DNA of 64,000 nt from an uncultured Prevotellaceae bacterium (GCA_902789415.1 CADAOD010000004.1:30442-94441), one strand, 5' to 3'. Positions 1 through 8,845 are shown, numbered from the stretch's first letter. The notes: a model not told the origin generated them from the sequence alone. Numbers and translations are program-made.

Positions 1-2
1 CC

Positions 3-1877
3 AGTCAGTTGGAGAACATCCGTTTCTTCCTGAGCTATCAGTGCAACTTTATGTACTGGCGCTACTTTATGTGGAACTTTGCCGGACGTCAGAACGATAT
101 CCAGGGCAACGGCGAACTGGAGCATGGTAACTGGATTACCGGTTTCTCGTTTATCGATGATGCCCGTCTGGGCGACCAGAGCATGCTGCCCACTGAGCTG
201 AAGGAGAACAAGGGACATAACGTGTTCTACTGCATGCCATTGATACTGGGTTTGTTAGGTTTGTTCTGGCAGGCTTGGTACACCCGCAAGCGTAAGACGG
301 TGGTGAATGGTGTAGAAAAGACCGTTGAAGAGCCTATCGGCATTCAGCAGTTCTGGGTGGTATTCTTCCTGTTCTTCATGACAGGACTGGCCATCGTGAT
401 TTATCTGAACCAGACACCAATGCAGCCACGTGAGCGCGACTATGCCTATGCAGGTTCGTTCTATGCCTTTGCCATCTGGTGTGGTATGGGTGTAGCAGCT
501 ATCATCGACTGGCTGAACCGCAAGATGAAGAAGGAGAACCTGGTAGTGGCCGCTGTGATTAGCGTGGCCTGTCTGCTGGTACCCATCCAGATGGCCAGTC
601 AGACTTGGGATGACCATGATCGCTCAGGTCGTTACTGCTGTCGTGACTTCGGTCAGAACTACCTCATGACCCTGCAGGAAGAGGGTAACCCCATCATCTT
701 TACCAATGGTGATAACGATACCTTCCCATTGTGGTACAACCAGGATACTGAGGGATTCCGTACCGACGCGCGCGTATGTAACCTTTCTTATCTGCAGACC
801 GACTGGTATATCGACCAGATGCGTCGCCAGGCTTACGACTCTCCTTCGGTGCCTATCACCTGGAGTCGACTGGAGTACTGTGCAGGTACCAACGAGTATG
901 TACAGGTTGACGCTTCGCTGAAGGCTGAGGTAGAGAAGCTGTATCGTGAGAACCCAGAGGAGGCTAAGCAGAACTTTGGCGAGAAGCCATTCGAGCTGAA
1001 GAACATCCTGAAGTATTGGGTTCGCTCTAAGAATAAGGATCTGCATGTGATTCCTACAGATACCGTATTTGTAACCATCGACAAGGAGGCCGTTCGCAAG
1101 AGTGGTATGATGATGGCTGCTGATACCATCCCCGATCAGATGGTGATCTCGCTGAAGGGTAAGAACGCCCTGTACAAGCAGGACCTGATGATGCTGGAGA
1201 TGATTGCCCAGTGCAACTGGACACGTCCTATCTATGTAGCTACCACCGTTGGTTCGGAGAATTACATGAACCTGGGCGACAACTTTGTTCAGGAGGGCTT
1301 GGCCAACCGTATCACTCCATTCACCACCAACGCACCTGGTGCGAAGAACTTCGACACAGAGAAGACGTATAACAACGTGATGAACAAGTTTAAGTTTGGT
1401 GGTGTGGACAAGCCTGGTATCTATCTCGACGAGACTGTGATGCGCATGTGCTATACCCATCGCCGACTGCTGTCGCTGCTGGCCATGAACCTGGTTCAGG
1501 AGGGTAAGGACAAGCAGGCTAAGGATGTATTAGCCAAGGCTGAGAAGGCACTGCCAAGCTACAATATCCCTCACGACTACCAGAGTGGTTCGCTGGATCT
1601 GGCCAAGGCTTATGCCCTGACTGGACAAACCAAGAAGGCACAGGAGATTATTGAGAACCTGTGGAAGAAGTCGGCTGAGTACATGCTGTGGTACTGCTCG
1701 CTGAGCGCTGATCGCTTTGCCATGTCGCAGCAGGAGTGCCTGGTTCACATGTATATCCTGAACCAGATACTGAACCTTGAATCGGCTGTTGACGCCAAGA
1801 AGGCCAAGGAGAAGGAGGCACAGTTCAAGGCCATCGGCAATCTGTACGAAACCAAAGGTGGCACTTACGGAGAGTAA
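3..1877 (+). CDS. DUF2723 family membrane protein, C-terminal part (5' end outside window)
   Basis: The reading frame is open from the first bases of the window, so the N-terminus lies upstream. About 620 residues are visible. They begin with part of a membrane domain: hydrophobic segments near residues 75-92, 115-135, 148-168 and 180-200, plus the motif RERDYAYAGSF that I associate with DUF2723. A soluble C-terminal half follows, with alpha-helical, TPR-like sequence near residues 485-615. DUF2723 proteins are inner-membrane proteins of the GT-C-like class; a role in protein or lipid glycosylation is suspected for the family, not shown here. The stop is 3 bases before the deacetylase start, so the two are probably co-transcribed. 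Family confident, function uncertain. Confidence 0.85.
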   Translation, partial: SQLENIRFFLSYQCNFMYWRYFMWNFAGRQNDIQGNGELEHGNWITGFSFIDDARLGDQSMLPTELKENKGHNVFYCMPLILGLLGLFWQAWYTRKRKTVVNGVEKTVEEPIGIQQFWVVFFLFFMTGLAIVIYLNQTPMQPRERDYAYAGSFYAFAIWCGMGVAAIIDWLNRKMKKENLVVAAVISVACLLVPIQMASQTWDDHDRSGRYCCRDFGQNYLMTLQEEGNPIIFTNGDNDTFPLWYNQDTEGFRTDARVCNLSYLQTDWYIDQMRRQAYDSPSVPITWSRLEYCAGTNEYVQVDASLKAEVEKLYRENPEEAKQNFGEKPFELKNILKYWVRSKNKDLHVIPTDTVFVTIDKEAVRKSGMMMAADTIPDQMVISLKGKNALYKQDLMMLEMIAQCNWTRPIYVATTVGSENYMNLGDNFVQEGLANRITPFTTNAPGAKNFDTEKTYNNVMNKFKFGGVDKPGIYLDETVMRMCYTHRRLLSLLAMNLVQEGKDKQAKDVLAKAEKALPSYNIPHDYQSGSLDLAKAYALTGQTKKAQEIIENLWKKSAEYMLWYCSLSADRFAMSQQECLVHMYILNQILNLESAVDAKKAKEKEAQFKAIGNLYETKGGTYGE

Positions 1878-1880
1878 ATT

Positions 1881-2492
1881 ATGTTTATAGAGCAACCGGC
1901 CATATATTTGCGCTGGCTCTATCCAAGAGCATACTGGCGAATGGACCGTCGAGTGAAGGCAGTGTACCTGACCTTCGACGACGGTCCTATCCCAGAGGCT
2001 ACCCCATTTATTCTCGACACACTGAAGGAATTCGGCGTGCGCGCCACATTCTTTATGGTGGGCGATAACGTACGCAAATATCCGGAACTATACAAGCGTA
2101 TTCTGGCCGAAGGTCATCAGGTGGGCAACCATACCCACAACCATATTGGTGGCTTGCGCCATACCATTAAGGAATACAGCTACAATGTAGAGAAGGCCAA
2201 CGCCTATATACACAGTCATTATGTTCGTCCACCACATGGGTGGATGCGTATGGCACAGTATGCCTGGCTGAGCAGAAAATACAAGATTGTGATGTGGGAC
2301 CTGGTGACCCGCGACTACTCTAAATGGATGACTGCCGAAGATGTGGTTAATAATGTAAAGAGGTACGCGCGTAACGGATCTATCATCACCTTCCACGACT
2401 CGCTAAAGAGTATCGACAAACTGAAGACGGCCCTGCCTGAGTCGTTACAATGGCTGAAGGACCAAGGGTACGACTTCCGTATCTTCCCATAG
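1881..2492 (+). CDS. polysaccharide deacetylase (NodB homology domain)
   Basis: A 203-residue protein made almost wholly of one NodB-type (carbohydrate esterase 4) domain. Visible motifs: TFDDGP near residue 30 (catalytic base and metal Asp), HTHNH near residue 87 (metal His pair), RPPHG near residue 115 (usually RPPYG), a WD-x-D segment near residue 138, and ITFHDS near residue 167. It should remove N- or O-acetyl groups from a polysaccharide such as peptidoglycan or an exported glycan. No clear signal peptide is seen; an amphipathic N-terminus may tether it to the membrane. It lies directly after the DUF2723 gene, which fits joint action in surface glycan biology (inference). Confidence 0.9.
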   Translation: MFIEQPAIYLRWLYPRAYWRMDRRVKAVYLTFDDGPIPEATPFILDTLKEFGVRATFFMVGDNVRKYPELYKRILAEGHQVGNHTHNHIGGLRHTIKEYSYNVEKANAYIHSHYVRPPHGWMRMAQYAWLSRKYKIVMWDLVTRDYSKWMTAEDVVNNVKRYARNGSIITFHDSLKSIDKLKTALPESLQWLKDQGYDFRIFP

Positions 2493-2529
2493 AAAAACAT
2501 TTTGCACAACTAAAAAAGGCATCAACAAT

Positions 2530-4878
2530 ATGAAAAGATTACTAACAACTTGCTTATTAGCAACAACATTCGCTATGACAACAAATGCTCAAGTACAGCT
2601 CCGCGCCGATAATATCGACGAGGTGCTCAAGGCTATGACCCTTGAAGAGAAAGCCAAACTTCTGGTTGGCGGTGCTAACAACTTTTTCAGTGCTAATGCC
2701 GTAGTAGGCGGCGAGGCCGACCTGGTGGCTGGTGCTGCTGGTACATCGCCTGCCATCCCACGCCTGGGCATTCCTGCCACAGTGCTCACAGACGGTCCTG
2801 CCGGCGTACGTATCGACCCAACTCGTAAGGGTACCGACAAGACTTACTATGCCACAGCCTTCCCTATCGGCTCGTGCCTGGCTTCGACCTGGAACACAGA
2901 TCTGGTAAACAAGGTAGGACAGGCTATTGGTAACGAGACCAAAGAGTATCGCTGCGACGTGATTCTTGGTCCTGGCATGAACCTACACCGCAATCCCCTG
3001 TGCGGACGTAACTTTGAGTATTACTCGGAGGACCCACTGCTGACAGGTAAAATTGCAGCCGCCTATATACAGGGTGTGCAGAGTCAGGGGGCTGGTGTAA
3101 GTGCCAAGCACTTTGCCGTGAACTCGCAGGAGACCGATCGTACTGCAGTAGATGAGCGCGTGAGTCAGCGTGCTGCCCGCGAGTTGTATCTGCGTGGTTT
3201 CGAAATCGCCGTTCGCGAGAGTAACCCTTGGACCGTGATGTCGTCGTACAACCAGATTAACGGTCAGTACTCGATGGGTAACCGAGACCTGCTGACCAAG
3301 ATTCTGCGCGACGACTGGGGCTTTAAGGGTATCGTGATGACCGACTGGATTGGTATTCGCGAAGGTCTGCCTACCATCACTGAGGTACAGGCCGGTAACG
3401 ACCTGATGGAGCCAGGACAGCCTGCACAGGTGAACGAGATTATCGAGGGTGTGAAGAGCGGTAAGCTCGACATCGCCGATGTGGATCGTAACGTGCGTCG
3501 CATGCTGGAGTATATCGTGAAGACCCCAAGCTTCAAGAAGTATCCTGCCTCTAACAATCCCGACTTTGTGGCGCATGCCGCCATCACCCGTCAGAGTGCC
3601 AACGAGGGTATCGTACTGCTGAAGAACAACGGTACACTGCCCTGGAAGAACGGCAACATTAAGACCGTGGCCCTGTTTGGTGAGAACTCATACGACTTCC
3701 TGAGCGGTGGTACCGGTTCGGGTTGTGTTCACCCACCTTATGTGGTTGACATGCTGGAGGGTTTGAAGAATGCCGGCATCAAATCGAGCGAGACTCTCAC
3801 TGACATCTATCGCAAGTATATCGAGTTTGCAAGAGTAAAATTCCAGGCAGAGCGTCATCCCGCCAAGTGGTTCCAGACAGAGATGATGGGACAGCAGAAA
3901 TATCCTGAGATAGGTCTTGATCCTATCTGTATTCATAAAGAGGTGCGTGGTGCCGATGCAGCTATCATCACCATCGGACGTCAGGCTGGTGAGGGTATCG
4001 ACCGTGATATCAACACCGAGTTTAACCTGAACGCTGAGGAGCGCGCTCTGATTACAGATGTGTGCAATGCCTTCCACGCTGCTGGTAAGCCTGTGGTAGT
4101 GATTATCAACTCGGGTAGTGTGATTGAGACAGCCTCGTGGAGTGGTTATCCCGATGCTATCCTGTGCGCTTGGCAGCCTGGTATGGAGGGTGGAAACTCG
4201 ATTGCCGACCTGCTGACAGGTAAGGTTAATCCTTCGGGTAAGCTGACCATGACATGGCCTATCGCTGCTACCGATCATGCTTCGACCAAGAACTTCCCTG
4301 GACAGATTGACGACTACTCGCTGCAGATGATGATTGGCAACAAGGCGCCTATCCCTGGTCATGCCTACACCAACCACGAGGAGGATATCTACGTAGGTTA
4401 TCGCTATTTCGACACCTTTGGTCGCAACGTGGCTTACCCATTCGGATTCGGACTGAGCTACACCACCTTCGCCTTCTCAAAGCCAGTGGTAAAGGCCAAG
4501 GGTAAGAATGCCGTTGAGGTAAGCATCACCGTGAAGAATACCGGTAGCGTAAGCGGTAAAGAGGTGGCACAGGTTTATGTAAAGGCACCTAAGGGCAAGC
4601 TGGAGAAGCCTGCACAGGAGCTGAAGGCCTTTGCCAAAACCAACGAGCTGCAGCCTGGCGAGAGCGAGGTGCTGACCATGACCATCCCTGTACGCATGCT
4701 GGCCAGCTTTGACGAGGCTAACAGTCAGTGGTTGACCGAAGCTGGTACTTATACCTTTAATATAGGAAATAGCAGCCGCAACATTGCTGCGACTGCTACA
4801 CTTAAATTAGGTGAATATACCGAAAAGACCACGAATGCACTGGCACCTCAGCACAAGCTGAATCTACTGAAGCAGTAA
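2530..4878 (+). CDS. glycoside hydrolase family 3 beta-glucosidase-like enzyme
   Basis: A 782-residue secreted enzyme with a signal peptide ending near ...TNAQ at residue 21. The order is the GH3 N-terminal barrel, the GH3 C-terminal sandwich and a fibronectin type III-like domain (about residues 690-770). The nucleophile Asp is in GIVMTDW near residue 272, and KHFAVNSQE near residue 193 is the usual substrate-binding motif. GH3 enzymes cut beta-glucosidic, beta-xylosidic or related bonds from non-reducing ends; the exact sugar cannot be read from sequence. No SusC/D genes adjoin it. A hairpin just after the stop, inside the convergent PAP2 gene, looks like its terminator. Confidence 0.92.
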   Translation: MKRLLTTCLLATTFAMTTNAQVQLRADNIDEVLKAMTLEEKAKLLVGGANNFFSANAVVGGEADLVAGAAGTSPAIPRLGIPATVLTDGPAGVRIDPTRKGTDKTYYATAFPIGSCLASTWNTDLVNKVGQAIGNETKEYRCDVILGPGMNLHRNPLCGRNFEYYSEDPLLTGKIAAAYIQGVQSQGAGVSAKHFAVNSQETDRTAVDERVSQRAARELYLRGFEIAVRESNPWTVMSSYNQINGQYSMGNRDLLTKILRDDWGFKGIVMTDWIGIREGLPTITEVQAGNDLMEPGQPAQVNEIIEGVKSGKLDIADVDRNVRRMLEYIVKTPSFKKYPASNNPDFVAHAAITRQSANEGIVLLKNNGTLPWKNGNIKTVALFGENSYDFLSGGTGSGCVHPPYVVDMLEGLKNAGIKSSETLTDIYRKYIEFARVKFQAERHPAKWFQTEMMGQQKYPEIGLDPICIHKEVRGADAAIITIGRQAGEGIDRDINTEFNLNAEERALITDVCNAFHAAGKPVVVIINSGSVIETASWSGYPDAILCAWQPGMEGGNSIADLLTGKVNPSGKLTMTWPIAATDHASTKNFPGQIDDYSLQMMIGNKAPIPGHAYTNHEEDIYVGYRYFDTFGRNVAYPFGFGLSYTTFAFSKPVVKAKGKNAVEVSITVKNTGSVSGKEVAQVYVKAPKGKLEKPAQELKAFAKTNELQPGESEVLTMTIPVRMLASFDEANSQWLTEAGTYTFNIGNSSRNIAATATLKLGEYTEKTTNALAPQHKLNLLKQ

Positions 4879-4894
4879 GTGCATCGCATCTTTT

Positions 4895-6634
4895 TTAGAA
4901 CGATATGGTTAAAGAGCCGCCTATTACAAAAGTATGGCGGTTCTTTTTTATATGTGTGGTCACAGGCGACATCTCCGATATCATGTCAGCAGCATATGCC
5001 GGATCTATCTCCTGCATCATCTCCGCAAAGTCGAAATATGTCGGGAGAGCCGAATGCATGAACTGTGTGGGATTATACTCCAACGTATAGGTCTTACGGG
5101 CCATATCATAATCTACAAACAGGCGCCAGGCATAATTCTCCTTGTAGGCATAGGTCAGCGAGATACCTGTTCCCCACTTAAAGGTGTTGTTGGCATTCAG
5201 CGTAAAGTAATCCCATTTGGTATCGTAGGTCTCATCTGTCTCGTAGAACAAATTGGGATCATCATCCAAGATGGCCATGGGGTTGACATCCACCACCTTA
5301 CCCTGGTAATGGGCAGAGAGATTCAGCTCCTGCATGATACTACGACCGGCCAGCAACTTGGCGCCCATAGCAAAACGCTTAGAGAGTGGCAGATTGAAAT
5401 ACACACCAAGGTCGGCAGCGAACTCTGTCAGGTGGTCGCTCTCAATCGTAAACTGAGGCTGTTTATCAGCTGTTCTGAAGACGATATTATTCAGTGGTCT
5501 CAGGTCCATGTCGGCATCAAGATCCTTAAACATCTCCTTCACATCCTGGTCGGCATAGTTCAACACGCGGTCCCAGCCATTGATAGGTGTGCTATTCACA
5601 CGCAGACGACCACCCACACCAACATACTTATTAAAGAAATAGGCACCCTCGGCAGATACGGCAGTAGAAGCACCAAACTTCAGGTTAAAGTTGTCGTGGG
5701 CATCACTCATGGTCTCCGCACCGAAGTCGAGCGATTGCGAACCTAATCCTAATCCCATCGAGATAGAGAAGAACGAAGGATGATCGATGATACTACGCTC
5801 GCTGATGGCATCGCCACGTAACAAACCCTTACCCTTGAAAAGCAGGTCGCTCATAGCATAAGCCAACTCACCCGACATGATACCAACACCAGCACCCGAG
5901 AGCACATCGCTCACCCAGTGACGGTTGTTCAGTACACGCATCACACCTGTAGCTGTGGCCACACCATAACCAGCTACAGAGTACCAAGGCGAGCGGGTTA
6001 AACCATACTCCTTATGCAGGATGGTGGCACCCACAAAGGCAGTAGCCGTATGACCGCTGGGCCAAGAGTTACGGGTAGAGCCATCGGGACGCATCTCCTT
6101 GGCGGTGTACTTAATGCTGTTAACAAACAGCGCCATGAAACCATACGACATAGCAGTAGAAGCCAGATAACGGCCCCAATCGCTACGACCTTCTACACCT
6201 CCAATCTTCAAACCTGTGGCCATCACCGGACCAAAGAACTGGGTGTAGTTATCAATCTCGGTCTTAAAGTCGGTCACCAGTGTGTGACGATTGTCGGCAG
6301 TGTTCTGTCGGAACGATTTCTTCTCGCTCTTGGCAATGATACCTGCCACAAACAATGGGATACCCGCAAAGGTCAGATCGTCCATCACCTTATAAGGCTT
6401 GACACCGGGGTTAGTACGCATCCACGTGAGCTGATACTTCTCGCTCTCGCCCATCAAAGGTGCTATCGGCAGTTCCAGTTCAGGACGATAGACAGGGGCA
6501 GCCTGACAATCGAGTTTCATCTCCATCACAGGCGTCTGCAACTTCAACGGTTCCAGATTGATAGCAAGATCAGCGGCTTTTGCTACGTTGCCCATAGCAA
6601 ACATCATGAGTAATACAAAAAAAGTTCTCTTCAT
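4895..6634 (-). CDS. PAP2 phosphatase fused to a C-terminal outer-membrane beta-barrel domain
   Basis: A 579-residue protein with a signal peptide (cleavage near AKA at about residue 20). The PAP2 acid phosphatase domain spans about residues 90-270, with the three signature blocks: K-x6-RP in KEMRPDGSTRNSW, PSGH immediately after, and RVLNNRHWVSDV near residue 235. The remaining 300 residues have alternating beta pattern and end in ...GSLTISF with a terminal Phe, typical of outer-membrane barrels. The enzyme may dephosphorylate lipid phosphates such as lipid A or undecaprenyl diphosphate. The fusion implies an active site anchored at the outer membrane (inference). It has its own -7 box upstream and converges on the GH3 gene. 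Confidence 0.88.
   Translation of the reverse strand: MKRTFFVLLMMFAMGNVAKAADLAINLEPLKLQTPVMEMKLDCQAAPVYRPELELPIAPLMGESEKYQLTWMRTNPGVKPYKVMDDLTFAGIPLFVAGIIAKSEKKSFRQNTADNRHTLVTDFKTEIDNYTQFFGPVMATGLKIGGVEGRSDWGRYLASTAMSYGFMALFVNSIKYTAKEMRPDGSTRNSWPSGHTATAFVGATILHKEYGLTRSPWYSVAGYGVATATGVMRVLNNRHWVSDVLSGAGVGIMSGELAYAMSDLLFKGKGLLRGDAISERSIIDHPSFFSISMGLGLGSQSLDFGAETMSDAHDNFNLKFGASTAVSAEGAYFFNKYVGVGGRLRVNSTPINGWDRVLNYADQDVKEMFKDLDADMDLRPLNNIVFRTADKQPQFTIESDHLTEFAADLGVYFNLPLSKRFAMGAKLLAGRSIMQELNLSAHYQGKVVDVNPMAILDDDPNLFYETDETYDTKWDYFTLNANNTFKWGTGISLTYAYKENYAWRLFVDYDMARKTYTLEYNPTQFMHSALPTYFDFAEMMQEIDPAYAADMISEMSPVTTHIKKNRHTFVIGGSLTISF
4912..4947 (+). terminator. hairpin terminator of the GH3 gene, inside the 3' end of the convergent PAP2 gene
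   Basis: Arms AAGAGCCGCC (4912-4921) and GGCGGTTCTT (4936-4945) pair with one G-U, followed by a T run on the plus strand. The element lies 34 bases after the GH3 stop and within the last codons of the PAP2 gene on the other strand. Confidence 0.7.
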
Positions 6635-6676
6635 CGTTATTATTATTTAGATTAGAATGTTTACATATTATGATTT

Positions 6677-6685
6677 GCAAATATA
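6677..6685 (-). promoter_or_regulatory. -7 box for the PAP2 gene
   Basis: On the minus strand this reads TATATTTGC, matching the Bacteroidota TAnnTTTG element, about 40 bases before the start codon. Confidence 0.6.
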
Positions 6686-6735
6686 TGAAAAAAAAGGTAT
6701 GTAAGGTGGATTGTAGTTTTAATATTTGTTAATCG

Positions 6736-6777
6736 CAACAAAAAGGGGCGCGCATCAACTGCGGACCCCTTTTGTTG
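6736..6777. repeat. inverted repeat in the PAP2 upstream gap
   Basis: CAACAAAAAGGGG (6736-6748) pairs with CCCCTTTTGTTG (6766-6777) with one bulged base and an 17-base loop. It could form a terminator-like hairpin in either direction, but no gene ends close to it on the left. The surrounding 6780-7015 stretch is AT-rich with no convincing gene. Confidence 0.5.
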
Positions 6778-6909
6778 TTAACTATTCGTTTAACATCTAC
6801 TAACAAAGTTTTTAAAACCAACTACTAACTAAATTCAGTTGCAAATATACAATAATGTCAGTCAACTTGCAAGTATTTTAACAATAATTACCCTCAGAAG
6901 TCAAAAAAG

Positions 6910-6948
6910 TATGCATATTTGCAAAAATATACCTGCAAAGTATGCATT
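6910..6948. repeat. AT-rich inverted repeat TATGCAT...ATGCAT
   Basis: The arms around TATGCATATTTGC (6910-6922) and GCAAAGTATGCAT (6934-6946) are near-perfect inverses around a 10-12 base AT-rich centre. It may be a binding site or the trace of an older element; no protein gene can be assigned to the surrounding 6690-7060 sequence. Confidence 0.4.
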
Positions 6949-7019
6949 TTGTTATAATTAAGCAGCTCTAAATATATGTTAAATATTTAATTTTCGTTCC
7001 GACTTATCGAAAAATGTCG

Positions 7020-7028
7020 TATATTTGC
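7020..7028 (+). promoter_or_regulatory. -7 box in front of a folded RNA-like region
   Basis: TATATTTGC matches the Bacteroidota -7 element. Transcription would begin near 7035 and run into a strongly folded region; no long gene follows on this strand. Confidence 0.55.
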
Positions 7029-7034
7029 ATCAAT

Positions 7035-7364
7035 ATTATTAGGGAAGGAAAATCTAACGAATGAAAAAACAAAGGGGGAGACACTGTCGTCGCGACGGGG
7101 TCTCCCCCAAAACTTATATAATAATACACGTATGATTGCCTCTATCGCCCTTACATCGAGAGCGCTTCAGCAACAAAAGCGCAAAAGGCTGGTCTTCAGA
7201 CTTTCCTCCACTGTCCGACGCCTTCTCGCCCAAACGGGCAATGGCCTGTAGTCGGACAGCCATAATGGAGTTCACTGCTGCGGGACAGTCGGAGATTCTC
7301 ACTCACATTCCCAATTAAGCACAGTTACGTGCACCTTTGCGGGTGATATTACGCAATATCACCA
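7035..7364 (+). ncRNA. candidate structured RNA of unknown family
   Basis: A good -7 box at 7020-7028 precedes three strong stem-loops: GGGGGAGAC/GTCTCCCCC at 7074-7108 with a GC-rich inner stem; a long one at 7206-7270 (CTCCA+CTGTCCGAC against GTCGGACAG and TGGAG, with a CCATAA bulge and an inner GCCC/GGGC hairpin); and GGTGATATT/AATATCACC at 7342-7363. Only short overlapping reading frames exist (24 codons at 7061-7135, 39 codons at 7132-7251, and a 60-codon frame beginning with TTG at 7136). It does not show the marks I know for tmRNA, RNase P or SRP RNA. It may be a small RNA, a leader with attenuator peptides, or part of a dispersed repeat. Confidence 0.4.
7061..7135 (+). CDS. possible 24-residue leader peptide
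   Basis: An ATG with a purine-rich stretch (AGGGAAGGAA) 10 bases upstream starts a 24-codon frame, basic and Arg-rich at the start (MKKQRGRHCRRDGV). Its first hairpin lies inside the frame, and its stop overlaps the ATG of a second short frame (ATGA at 7132-7135). The arrangement resembles a translated leader, but may be chance within an RNA gene. Confidence 0.25.
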   Translation: MKKQRGRHCRRDGVSPKTYIIIHV

Positions 7365-7365
7365 A

Positions 7366-7863
7366 TTAATCCTCGGCCAACGCTTCGGCTTCGGTATCTT
7401 GTGTCAGCAGGTCGGCAATAGGCAACTGACGGTCGATACCAGTATGGAACGATATCAACGTCTGACTGCTTGAAAGGCCGAGCGGCTGCAGTTTATCATG
7501 AATAATAGTAAGCAGATGGTGGTTGTTACGGGCATAAATCTTGATAAACATATCAAAGTTACCTGTAGTATAGTGGCACTCTACCACCTCAGGAATCTGC
7601 TTCAGCTGTTCAAGAACCTCGTCGAACTTGGCGGGATCCTTCAGGTTCAAACCGATAAAAGCACAGGTCTCGTAACCCACGCTTTCGGGATCGATCAGAT
7701 ATTGGGTGCCCTTGAGCACGCCCATATTGTTCATCTTCTGAATGTGCTGATGAATAGCAGCACCACTTACATTACACGCACGAGCCACCTCCAGGAATGG
7801 AATACGGGCATCAGCGGCTATCAGACTCAGAATCTGCTTGTCGAGTTCGTCTATTTTTACCAT
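7366..7863 (-). CDS. Lrp/AsnC family transcriptional regulator
   Basis: A 165-residue regulator. Residues 1-60 form the winged helix-turn-helix (LDKQILSLIAADARIPFLEVARACNVSGAAIHQHIQKM), and residues 65-150 form the RAM ligand-binding domain, with the typical segment VECHYTTGNFDMFIKIYARNN. Such proteins form octamers and respond to amino acids or related small molecules. It is the last gene of the minus-strand Ton cluster, 8 bases after the second ExbD gene, so it may be co-transcribed with it. A perfect 9-bp hairpin follows its stop at once. Confidence 0.9.
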   Translation of the reverse strand: MVKIDELDKQILSLIAADARIPFLEVARACNVSGAAIHQHIQKMNNMGVLKGTQYLIDPESVGYETCAFIGLNLKDPAKFDEVLEQLKQIPEVVECHYTTGNFDMFIKIYARNNHHLLTIIHDKLQPLGLSSSQTLISFHTGIDRQLPIADLLTQDTEAEALAED

Positions 7864-7871
7864 ATCAGTAG

Positions 7872-8324
7872 TTATTTTTTGATTTCTGTTGCATTATAAT
7901 TAATCTTCAGGGCATAGGCTTGTTGCAACTGGTGCTTCACCTCGCTTACCAAACCCATGGGGGCCTTTTTATCAACACGCAGACTAACAGTGAGTCGCTG
8001 TTGGTTTTCATCAGAGAGCCCACTACGAATCTCTTCGATACGGGCTGGAATATCGCCAGGCTGTACAATATCGTTATTGAGCTGTACATGCCAAGCCTCG
8101 CCTTTATGACCGATATAGATGTTTACCACGGCCTGCTTATTAGCCAACTTCTGCACCTCGCTACCCTGTGGTACCTGCAGGCGTACCTTCACCTCGTCGC
8201 TACGCATGTGGGTAACAATCATGAAGAAGAAGAGCACCGTAAAAATCAGGTCGGGCATAGATGCCACATTGAGTGAGGGCACACTGCGACGACGCTGACT
8301 GAACATACTGCGCATAGGTCTCAT
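7872..8324 (-). CDS. ExbD/TolR-type biopolymer transport protein
   Basis: A 150-residue protein with one membrane helix near residues 24-42 (MPDLIFTVLFFFMIVTHM) and a periplasmic C-terminal domain, the ExbD/TolR layout. The Asp at the start of the helix is the usual proton-path residue. It works with an ExbB-type channel to carry proton-motive force to TonB. Its start overlaps the stop of the preceding ExbD gene by 4 bases, so the two are translationally coupled. Two different ExbD subunits in tandem are common in Bacteroidota. Confidence 0.9.
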   Translation of the reverse strand: MRPMRSMFSQRRRSVPSLNVASMPDLIFTVLFFFMIVTHMRSDEVKVRLQVPQGSEVQKLANKQAVVNIYIGHKGEAWHVQLNNDIVQPGDIPARIEEIRSGLSDENQQRLTVSLRVDKKAPMGLVSEVKHQLQQAYALKINYNATEIKK

Positions 8325-8845
8325 TGGGCACCTCCTTCCTTTACTATTGGAGCCTCGCTAATCCGCTGAGGATAATAGTCGTTAATCATCTCGCGCTGCT
8401 CGCCATTACAAGCCTCGTAGGTACAGCCATAGTGTTTCTTGGCATACTCCTCGCGCAAGGTATGGTAGGCACCCACAATGGCATCCTGCATACTGAAGTA
8501 AGCCTCGTAGGTGGTCTTGGCATCGGCCTCGATCTGTACCACATGACCTGCATGGTTCACCATGGCCAGCGTACGCACCTCGGCAGCTAATTGTTCGAGT
8601 GTCACAGGTTTGTCATCACACCAGAGTTGGTTCTGCGCATCCAACTTTACCTGCATCACATTGTTGCGATTGATATCCTTGGGTGTCTCGTGCTCCAATG
8701 GCGGTGGCGCCATCTGACGCATCAATCCCTTCTCCGTGTCCATCGATGAGGTCACGAGGAAGAAGATCAGCAACATAAACGATATGTCGGCCGTTGATGT
8801 AGTGTTCAGCTCCGGAATCTGCTGACGATAGCGCTTACGAAACAT
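8321..8845 (-). CDS. ExbD/TolR-type biopolymer transport protein, longer paralogue
   Basis: A 174-residue ExbD-like protein with one membrane helix (DISFMLLIFFLVTSSM, about residues 20-35) that carries the conserved Asp, then a periplasmic domain longer than in the neighbouring paralogue, with a basic and Tyr-rich tail. The start overlaps the 3' end of the small membrane protein gene upstream by 40 bases, an unusually long overlap that suggests tight coupling. It is part of the Ton energising complex made with the ExbB protein encoded by the first gene of this run. Confidence 0.9.
   Translation of the reverse strand: MFRKRYRQQIPELNTTSTADISFMLLIFFLVTSSMDTEKGLMRQMAPPPLEHETPKDINRNNVMQVKLDAQNQLWCDDKPVTLEQLAAEVRTLAMVNHAGHVVQIEADAKTTYEAYFSMQDAIVGAYHTLREEYAKKHYGCTYEACNGEQREMINDYYPQRISEAPIVKEGGAQ

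Noticed and set aside
5000-6600. Plus-strand open frames opposite the PAP2 gene (270 and 199 codons)
   Set aside because: They are mirror frames of a gene with clear motifs and have no promoter or family features.
7136-7318. 60-codon frame (from a TTG) in the gap before the Lrp gene
   Set aside because: No ribosome-binding site; the sequence overlaps strong RNA stems that explain its conservation-like look. Kept only as part of the RNA candidate.
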